A stretch of DNA of 64,000 bases. Origin: Paenibacillus graminis. GTDB taxonomy: Bacteria; Bacillota; Bacilli; Paenibacillales; Paenibacillaceae. This document shows positions 59,029-64,000 of this stretch, piece by piece. The notes under the pieces are model-generated. The model saw only the letters and a program-made list of their open reading frames with translations, was not told the DNA's origin and made no database searches. A program made the position numbers and the translations under genes. The stretch covers positions 5,456,001-5,520,000 of the forward strand of contig NZ_CP009287.1 in the NCBI RefSeq assembly GCF_000758705.1. Direction: 5' to 3'. How positions within the stretch are numbered: position 1 is the first letter of the stretch; every line of letters begins with the position of its first letter.

Positions 59029-59139
59029 TCACTTATAGAACTCGCCGTTCATTACCAGCAATTCGTCATAAGTAGCGGCCTCGACGATCCAGTCTTTCTC
59101 CATCAGAACAATCGGATCGGCATTTTCCTTGTTGTCTAG
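59029..59139 (-). pseudogene. C-terminal remnant of an ABC exporter ATPase
   Basis: The minus-strand frame ending at TGA 59029-59031 reads NKENADPIVLMEKDWIVEAA then TYDELLVMNGEFYK. This matches the last 40 residues of ABC exporter ATPases (NADxIxVLExGxIVExGTHxELLxxxGxY). Nothing upstream continues it, so the rest of the gene has been lost. The other parts of the 306-base gap show nothing recognisable. Confidence 0.6.
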
Positions 59140-59209
59140 TCTAGCTAGACTTGCTAAGCCGCCATCTTGCCTTCATAGCGTAAGCGCAGCAAGAGCGTTT
59201 ACCCTTCCA

Positions 59210-60298
59210 TCAATTCGGAAGGGTGTCATCACCAACCTCCGATATCAATTCACTTACTGTCGTGTCCGGATCAAGCCATAATTCGATCAATTCATGGGTA
59301 TTCCGTACATCTTCTTCATCCAGAATATAATACCATTGGTCTGTCCGTTTGTCGGTTCCCTGCATCATATGGCTGGTGATTTGCGGGGTGCCGCTTTCAA
59401 AGATAACCTTTTTCGCCAGCTCCAACATAAGATCGGCTTTCATATTGGTTTTAAAATTTTCGCCAGCGAGCTCCATAATTTGTTTAATATTAGAAATATT
59501 TCTTATATTTTTCATTCTTTCCAAGGCTGCCTTAAGGAATATTCTCTGTCTCTCAGTACGCTTAAAATCCGAATCTTCCCGGTATCTTACATACATTAAG
59601 GCTTCCCTTCCTGAATAGATCGGTTTGTTCGGCTCAACACGAAGCTTTTCATGGGCCGGATTCTTGTTTTCAATAAGTTTTGTAATCGGCAGCTCCACTC
59701 CTCCGAGTGCATCCACGACTTCTACCAACCCGTTAAAATTGATAGTTGCATAATAGTTAATCGGTGCATCCAGCAAATTCCGGACCGTATCCACACTCAT
59801 TTGCGCTCCACCGTAAGAGTGCGCTGCATTGATTTTCGTATTCCTTCTTGCTCCCTTAACGTTCTCTGCCCCAACAATTTTGGTATAGGAATCCCGCGGA
59901 ATTGAAACGAACAGGACTTTATTATCTTTTGGCCGGACCACAGAATAAATAATTGAATCGGACAGCCCATTCTCATTTTTCCGCTGATCTGTACCAAGCA
60001 GCAATAAAGAGAATGGCGGACTTTTATCCAGCTTAGTTGAAACATCAAAAGTCTCATCGTTGTTATCTTTGAGCGGAACATATGAATTCTTAAGCGTACC
60101 CTCAACCGTCGGTGCAACAACATGGTCAAAACCGAACATCATTAATTCCTTTCGAAACACAAAGGATGAGATACCTGCGATGATAATGAAAGCTAGCATA
60201 AAGATCCATATCTTTTTTTTTCGTTTACTCTGTTTTTTCGATTTTTTCTTACCTGTCCTCTGTAATAATGATAACTGGTTTTCATTGTTCTTTTTCAT
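59210..60298 (-). CDS. LytR-CpsA-Psr (LCP) family cell wall ligase
   Basis: 362 residues. Basic cytoplasmic N-terminus, one membrane segment (IWIFMLAFIIIAGISSFVF), then the LCP domain: FSLLLLGTDQRKNENGLSDSI (near 95), VLFVSIPRDSYTKI (near 125) with the lipid phosphate-binding arginine, and EALMYVRYREDSDFKRTERQR (near 235). LCP enzymes attach teichoic acids or other polymers to peptidoglycan. Start ATG 60298 with AGGAAAGGTTCG upstream. Confidence 0.92.
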   Translation of the reverse strand: MKKNNENQLSLLQRTGKKKSKKQSKRKKKIWIFMLAFIIIAGISSFVFRKELMMFGFDHVVAPTVEGTLKNSYVPLKDNNDETFDVSTKLDKSPPFSLLLLGTDQRKNENGLSDSIIYSVVRPKDNKVLFVSIPRDSYTKIVGAENVKGARRNTKINAAHSYGGAQMSVDTVRNLLDAPINYYATINFNGLVEVVDALGGVELPITKLIENKNPAHEKLRVEPNKPIYSGREALMYVRYREDSDFKRTERQRIFLKAALERMKNIRNISNIKQIMELAGENFKTNMKADLMLELAKKVIFESGTPQITSHMMQGTDKRTDQWYYILDEEDVRNTHELIELWLDPDTTVSELISEVGDDTLPN

Positions 60299-60452
60299 TT
60301 TCTGAACGAACCTTTCCTTATAAAAATAATAAAATAGATAAGTTGAAGCCGATTGTAAATTTTATAACATAAGGATAATATTACTATACTTTTACTCTAA
60401 TTTACAAACTATCTTTCTCTTGACAATCTACTTTAATTATGATCGGAATTTT

Positions 60453-60520
60453 CTTTACAAGATATTTATGACTTAGTTATTAAAGAACCCCCAAAAAAAT
60501 TCTATTCTTTAATAAAGAAC
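60453..60520 (+). promoter_or_regulatory. Promoter/operator region of the cysteine-rich peptide genes
   Basis: TAAAGAAC occurs at 60481-60488 and again at 60513-60520, exactly 32 bp apart (three helical turns). The second copy forms the inverted repeat TTCTTTA-A-TAAAGAA (60505-60519). A weak promoter TTTACA...TTATTA lies just before. These are candidate sites for the winged-helix regulator encoded at 63648-63989. Confidence 0.4.
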
Positions 60521-60556
60521 TAAAATATACATTTTTTTCGGAAAGGAGGTGTATTC

Positions 60557-60739
60557 ATGTCTTGTCCAAGTGGCTATACCTATGTTGACAAATGTGATTC
60601 AAAGTTAACTTGCGAAGATGGTTGTGACATCTGGGGTGTAGGCTGGTGGCATCATTATGATCGTTGTAAGGATTCCTCTGGTCAAACAATTTGCAATTAT
60701 GTTAACTCCACCTATTATGGATGTGATTGTAAATTTTAG
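60557..60739 (+). CDS. Small cysteine-rich peptide (8 Cys), putative modified or disulfide-rich product
   Basis: 60 residues beginning MSCPSGYTYVDKCDSKLTC and ending STYYGCDCKF. Cysteines at 3, 13, 19, 23, 37, 46, 56 and 58; aromatic-rich centre (WGVGWWHHYD). No signal peptide or obvious leader. Start ATG 60557 has a near-perfect GGAAAGGAGGTG ribosome binding site, so the gene is clearly meant to be translated well. I do not recognise the family. A second, related peptide gene follows 53 nt downstream, and a convergent operon with a cysteine desulfurase and three CxxC proteins faces it. A ribosomally made, sulfur-modified or disulfide-bonded peptide is the best inference. Confidence 0.8.
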   Translation: MSCPSGYTYVDKCDSKLTCEDGCDIWGVGWWHHYDRCKDSSGQTICNYVNSTYYGCDCKF

Positions 60740-60792
60740 CTATTGAGATCAATAAACCCAACAAAATTGATAATTAAGGGAGAGGAATCAGT

Positions 60793-60980
60793 ATGGCTAG
60801 TTGTATTGAGGGATGGACTGAGATTACCGACTGCAAGAGCAATTTTTCATGTAATACTAGCCAGGTTTGCAGTACACTGCCTGTACTCGAATATACATGG
60901 TATGAACACAAATATGTTTGATGCAGAAATGATACAACTGGAGCGACCGACTGCTTTTGAAAGTTATTATTCCCAATGCT
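60793..60980 (+). pseudogene. Second cysteine-rich peptide gene, interrupted
   Basis: ATG 60793, preceded by AAGGGAGAGG, encodes MASCIEGWTEITDCKSNFSC and on to residue 42 (YEHKYV), where TGA stops it (60919-60921). Past the stop the frame continues CRNDTTGATDCF, and a +1 shift gives ESYYSQCC then stop. Aligned with the first peptide, both share C-x9-C-x5-C at the start and comparable cysteines at the end, so this is a paralogue carrying one nonsense codon and one frameshift. The first 42 residues (four Cys) could still be made. The overlapping frame at 60743-60985 has no ribosome binding site. Confidence 0.65.
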
Positions 60981-61014
60981 GTTGACGGGAAAGGTTGAAT
61001 AGCAGATAGATATC

Positions 61015-61043
61015 AGGCTGTCCAGCTACAGAATGGACAGCCT
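61015..61043 (+). terminator. Hairpin after the peptide genes
   Basis: AGGCTGTCC and GGACAGCCT form perfect 9-bp arms around AGCTACAGAAT. A T-run (CCTTTTTATT) follows 13 nt later on the plus strand, so termination strength is uncertain. Confidence 0.55.
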
Positions 61044-61093
61044 AATATCTATACCTTTTTATTCACCCCAATCAAACCGCCGTCCGTTTTTGT

Positions 61094-61549
61094 TTATCCG
61101 CTATTACTATCCAAACTTGCCCTAGCATCCTCATAAACTAATTTATAGTATTCGTTACCACAGACATAACTCTTTAATACTACTCCATTACGAGCGACTC
61201 CGTATAACCATGGCGTATTATCCGTTTTTAATTTTTCTTTCATATCGTGTACTGCATATTTGGATATTGAAACATTCTCCGGAAATTCATTTCGCAAATA
61301 TTCAATTTTCTCGTCAGGACCATCCGCTAGTATTAATAAGTTAACAGGTCCATGAGCTTCCAAAAAGATACTCAACTCCTCAAGTGCTGATATACACGCC
61401 TTGCAGTATACACTTAACAATATAACTAATAGATAGTCATCCACAAGTTCATTAAAATATCCTCCATTGGTCAGCTTAATATTGGGGAAAGTTTCGCCTA
61501 TTTCAAGCGTTTTGGGCCTATGGTCATGAAACTTGAACAGGTTCGTCAT
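61094..61549 (-). CDS. Thioredoxin-fold CxxC protein A
   Basis: 151 residues, redoxin/TlpA-like. N-terminal IGETFPNIKLTNGGYFNELV is the AhpC-TSA-like entry, then strand LLVILLSV and active site CKAC (C49, C52), helix, and strands LLILADG and GVVLKSYVCG (extra C near 135). No signal peptide or lipobox, so it is probably cytoplasmic, unlike most TlpA proteins. GGAAGGAGG precedes ATG 61549. It is the last gene of the minus-strand operon, 18 nt after the cysteine desulfurase, and resembles proteins B and C upstream. Confidence 0.78.
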   Translation of the reverse strand: MTNLFKFHDHRPKTLEIGETFPNIKLTNGGYFNELVDDYLLVILLSVYCKACISALEELSIFLEAHGPVNLLILADGPDEKIEYLRNEFPENVSISKYAVHDMKEKLKTDNTPWLYGVARNGVVLKSYVCGNEYYKLVYEDARASLDSNSG

Positions 61550-61567
61550 ATCATCCTCCTTCCTCCA

Positions 61568-62788
61568 TCACACATATGTTGGCTTTTCTAGAGAATTCTC
61601 ATAGTCATTCAAGCAACGTTTAACCCCCGCCGAATCAAGCTCTTCTAACACACTTACAAGCGCAGATATAAGCCTGTCCATACACTCGAGATCATAGGTT
61701 TCGTTATAGCTTACTCTTATACTGCTTCCGCTGATCGCTGTGGTTTTGCCCATTGCCGACAAAATACGGCTTGCCTTGACAGAAGTTGATGAACAAGCCG
61801 ATTGTGAGGAAGCACAAATTCCTTTTCGCTCAAGCAAGTTTAGCAGCAAAGCAGAAGATACATTCGGAACAGATATATTCATAATATGCGGTGCTCCATA
61901 AGGTGCAAGAGGGCTGTTGATTACAATACCGTCAATTCCCTTTAATCTTGAAAGCAAATAGCTATAGTTTTGTTGGAGTATGTCTTTTCTTTCCTGCATT
62001 CTGAAGATGGACAACTCGATCGCTTTGGCGAGAGCCCAGATGATGGGAACATTAATTGTACCCGAACGCAGCTCCATTTCCTGCCCACCGCCGTACAGAA
62101 GAGGTTCAATGCTAATCGCTTCCTTCTTCACCAGAACACCTACTCCCTTTGGAGCACCGATCTTATGTCCGGAAATGACATATAAATCAATGTTTGCGAG
62201 AGACAGATCGACTTTCCCTAATCCCTGTACTCCATCAACATGAAAACAAATGTCAGGATAATTTGTTTTGAGCATTTCTCCAATCTCTGCTACGGGTTGA
62301 ATAGCACCTGTCTCATTATTGACATGCATTATACTGACCAGAACCGTATTGGGCTGGATTAACCCCACCAAATGTTTTACATCCACCAGACCGTCGGGGT
62401 TTGTTTTTAAATAGGAGACGGATACTCCCTCAGTCTCCAGTCTTTTGTAACAATTCAAAACAGACGGATGTTCTATTTCAGTTGTAATTACATGAAGAAG
62501 GCCAATATGTTGTTTACGAAAATGGTTGATGTAACCAAATATAGCCATATTATTACTTTCTGTCGCTCCTGAGGTAAAAATTATTTCGATTGGGCTCACC
62601 TTCAGTGACTCACCGATTATTTTACGAGAAAGCTCCAGCCTTTGATTCGCCTCCATTCCAAAAAAATGCGTGGATGAAGGATTGGCGTTCATATTGAAAT
62701 TTTCTGTTGCAGCCTGAAACACTTTTAAAATTTCAGGATGGATCGGTGCTGTGGCCGCGCAATCGAAATAAATTTTTTTTTTATCCAT
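61568..62788 (-). CDS. Cysteine desulfurase, NifS/IscS-like (group II-like active site)
   Basis: 406-residue PLP enzyme that takes sulfur from cysteine as an enzyme-bound persulfide. IYFDCAATAPIHPEILKVF at the N-terminus, FTSGATESNNMAIFGY (PLP phosphate), VSIMHVNNETGAIQPV, HVDGVQGLGKVDLSL, SGHKIGAPKGVGVLV (Schiff-base lysine) and the active cysteine in CASSQSACSSTSVKASRI (near 332) are all present. No iscU or tRNA thiolation gene is adjacent; the neighbours are thioredoxin-fold proteins and cysteine-rich peptides, pointing to a dedicated role. Starts 4 nt after protein B. Confidence 0.92.
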   Translation of the reverse strand: MDKKKIYFDCAATAPIHPEILKVFQAATENFNMNANPSSTHFFGMEANQRLELSRKIIGESLKVSPIEIIFTSGATESNNMAIFGYINHFRKQHIGLLHVITTEIEHPSVLNCYKRLETEGVSVSYLKTNPDGLVDVKHLVGLIQPNTVLVSIMHVNNETGAIQPVAEIGEMLKTNYPDICFHVDGVQGLGKVDLSLANIDLYVISGHKIGAPKGVGVLVKKEAISIEPLLYGGGQEMELRSGTINVPIIWALAKAIELSIFRMQERKDILQQNYSYLLSRLKGIDGIVINSPLAPYGAPHIMNISVPNVSSALLLNLLERKGICASSQSACSSTSVKASRILSAMGKTTAISGSSIRVSYNETYDLECMDRLISALVSVLEELDSAGVKRCLNDYENSLEKPTYV

Positions 62789-62792
62789 TTCT

Positions 62793-63200
62793 TTAATCTC
62801 CTATCTTTTTGATTAATTCATTCCAAGATTCAATTTTTATAAAATTCGGTACACTCGAATGATTTAATTTGATTACATAGGGCATTTTATATTGCGACAA
62901 TTTCTGAAGCGATACTGTTTCGTAAGTTCCTGTCATCGGTCCCGAAATTCGATATAATTCTTTTATCGCGGCCATTGCACCATAATCCCCACAGTCCAGG
63001 ACCAGCAATATTTTATGATCAGTAAAAAACTGTTGATTATCTTCATATGAGGAAAGAATATTCATGCAGGTCAAACAGTACATTGATAGAAACAACAATG
63101 AATCGAATTTTTTGAATAAATCCTCAGCTTGGATTAGTTTCAGAACTTCTTTGCTGTCCCAGCGCTCAGTTTGTGTCTCATGCAACTTACTGAAAATCAT
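62793..63200 (-). CDS. Thioredoxin-fold CxxC protein B
   Basis: 135 residues. Short N-terminus, hydrophobic strand LLFLSMY, active site CLTC (C42, C45), then ILLVLDCGDY and a C-terminal cis-Pro-like region YKMPYVIKLN. Same layout as proteins A and C but with low identity. No signal peptide. ATG 63200 overlaps the stop of protein C in an ATGA arrangement and has GAGGTG upstream. Probably hands sulfur or electrons to or from the desulfurase next to it; this is inference from position. Confidence 0.72.
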   Translation of the reverse strand: MIFSKLHETQTERWDSKEVLKLIQAEDLFKKFDSLLFLSMYCLTCMNILSSYEDNQQFFTDHKILLVLDCGDYGAMAAIKELYRISGPMTGTYETVSLQKLSQYKMPYVIKLNHSSVPNFIKIESWNELIKKIGD

Positions 63201-63631
63201 GGCTTCACCTCATTTATGAATTCAATACGGAGTATATCTTGCATGTGAGATAGATTTATCCATTTTCCAGAACCGATAATAATATTGTTCTGATCCACGA
63301 CATAGTAGTACGGTTTGGAGTATGCCTTCAGCAATTTAAATTCGTCACTTTCCAGCCCTTGAACGGGGTAGCGATTCATGAGATATTCAGTAAGTTGTTG
63401 ATTCTCAATATACGATCCATCCGTCAACAAAACAATATTTATCCTGCTTATAGGCCCACAGCTCTTCAGCTCTTCAATCATTTCCATGCACCTTAAGCAG
63501 TTAAAAGATAAACATATAAGCAGATTTCGATTAGAAGTATACCTCTGATTCAGTGGCAGCATTTCGCCCTTTGCTAGAATCTCAACATCCTCTGCCATCC
63601 TCATTTGAAATATCTCTGAGAATTTGGACAT
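63197..63631 (-). CDS. Thioredoxin-fold CxxC protein C
   Basis: 144 residues. Strand LLICLSF, active site CLRC (C45, C48), helix MEMIEELKSC, strand INIVLLTDGS, cis-Pro-like KPYYYVVDQNNIIIGSGKW. The arrangement matches redoxin domains, and a further cysteine at 40 precedes the motif. GGAGAGG precedes ATG 63631. It lies 16 nt after the winged-helix gene, so the regulator and A, B, C and desulfurase appear to be one transcript. Confidence 0.74.
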   Translation of the reverse strand: MSKFSEIFQMRMAEDVEILAKGEMLPLNQRYTSNRNLLICLSFNCLRCMEMIEELKSCGPISRINIVLLTDGSYIENQQLTEYLMNRYPVQGLESDEFKLLKAYSKPYYYVVDQNNIIIGSGKWINLSHMQDILRIEFINEVKP

Positions 63632-63647
63632 CGCTCGTCCTCTCCAT

Positions 63648-63989
63648 TCAGATGGAAGTATTGCAGCACTTTAGCATATACCCCCCGCCTTTCCTCGTAA
63701 TCAGATAGGTAGGCTGTTTAGGGTCGTCCTCAATTTTGCTGCGCAATTTTTGAATGGTCATATATACATTCGCTTCTGAACCAATGCCACTCCAAATCGA
63801 TTTCAACAAGTCTTCGGAATTGACGATGCAATCACAATTTTGGGTTAAAATTTGCATAACCTCCGTTTCACGAGGACTGAGATAAATGATTTTGTTGTTT
63901 TTACGGACCGCTCTTTTTTTCAGATCAAAGAATAGATAGCTGCTGTCCAAGGCCTGTGGCAAATCAGGAATATTTCTTTTAATGATCAT
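63648..63989 (-). CDS. Stand-alone OmpR/PhoB-type winged-helix DNA-binding protein
   Basis: 113 residues consisting of little more than the C-terminal DNA-binding domain of response regulators: IIYLSPRETEVMQILTQNCD, VNSEDLLKSIW, VYMTIQKLRSKIEDDP (recognition helix) and YLITRKGGGYML (wing). No receiver domain is visible; ATG 63989 lies 11 bases from the window edge and no ribosome binding site is seen in the remaining bases, so the true start might lie beyond. Likely controls the peptide genes or its own operon. Confidence 0.78.
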   Translation of the reverse strand: MIIKRNIPDLPQALDSSYLFFDLKKRAVRKNNKIIYLSPRETEVMQILTQNCDCIVNSEDLLKSIWSGIGSEANVYMTIQKLRSKIEDDPKQPTYLITRKGGGYMLKCCNTSI

Positions 63990-64000
63990 GTTAGTTTTCG

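Noticed and set aside
60919..60921. Selenocysteine at the in-frame TGA of the second peptide
   Set aside because: A further in-frame TGA follows and a frameshift is also needed. No selenocysteine machinery or insertion element was seen, and the intact paralogue has no TGA.
60743..60985. 80-residue ORF overlapping the second peptide
   Set aside because: No ribosome binding site, and only its last residues match the peptide family; the frame beginning at 60793 has the proper start signals.

Overview
The window reads as a chromosomal segment of a spore-forming Bacillales bacterium, most probably Paenibacillus. The support is gene content and order: the left 24 kb follows the rpsU-yqeY-nfeD-floA-yqfC-yqfD-phoH-HDIG-ybeY-dgkA-cdd-era-yqzL-recO-glyQ-glyS-yqxD-dnaG-sigA-trmK-nif3 arrangement known from Bacillus subtilis. 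Sporulation genes yqfCD, a catabolic alsSD operon, a surface protein with S-layer homology domains and frequent TTG/GTG starts with strong Shine-Dalgarno sequences agree with this. The assignment to genus is an inference from recognition; no search was run.

Layout. 1-80: 5' end of RNase P RNA (minus strand). 134-6430: nif3, trmK, a membrane protein, sigA, dnaG and a YaiI-family gene. 6.6-10.9 kb: glycyl-tRNA synthetase genes under a T-box leader, then recO and yqzL. 11-23.8 kb: era, cdd, dgkA, ybeY, HDIG phosphodiesterase, phoH, yqfD, yqfC, a floA/nfeD operon, a 51-bp tandem repeat array, yqeY, rpsU and hinT. 24-26.5 kb (plus strand): alsS-alsD, acetoin pathway. 26.7-39.4 kb: one long minus-strand repair unit addB-addA-sbcD-sbcC. 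39.6-41 kb: a damaged IS200/IS605-type element whose tnpA start is fused in frame to a tnpB body. 41.2-52 kb: rlmI, a Na/Pi cotransporter, an Ig-like repeat surface protein, a NUDIX gene, mtaB, rsmE, a site-2 protease, prmA and tag. 52.2-60.3 kb: accessory and surface genes (5'-truncated ECF sigma factor plus DUF4179 protein, a PAS chemoreceptor, a large SLH protein, DUF2935 protein, LCP protein).

The right end, 60.4-64 kb, is the most unusual part. Two small cysteine-rich peptide genes (the second broken) lie on the plus strand. They face a minus-strand operon of a stand-alone winged-helix regulator, three small thioredoxin-fold CxxC proteins and a NifS-type cysteine desulfurase. I do not recognise this combination as a described system. 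It looks like a maturation cassette for a cysteine-rich peptide and probably continues past the right edge of the window.

Other structural signals: a recurring extended Shine-Dalgarno motif upstream of four genes, a 10-bp inverted repeat next to the NUDIX start, low-complexity insertions in several housekeeping enzymes, and recent internal duplications in the SLH protein.
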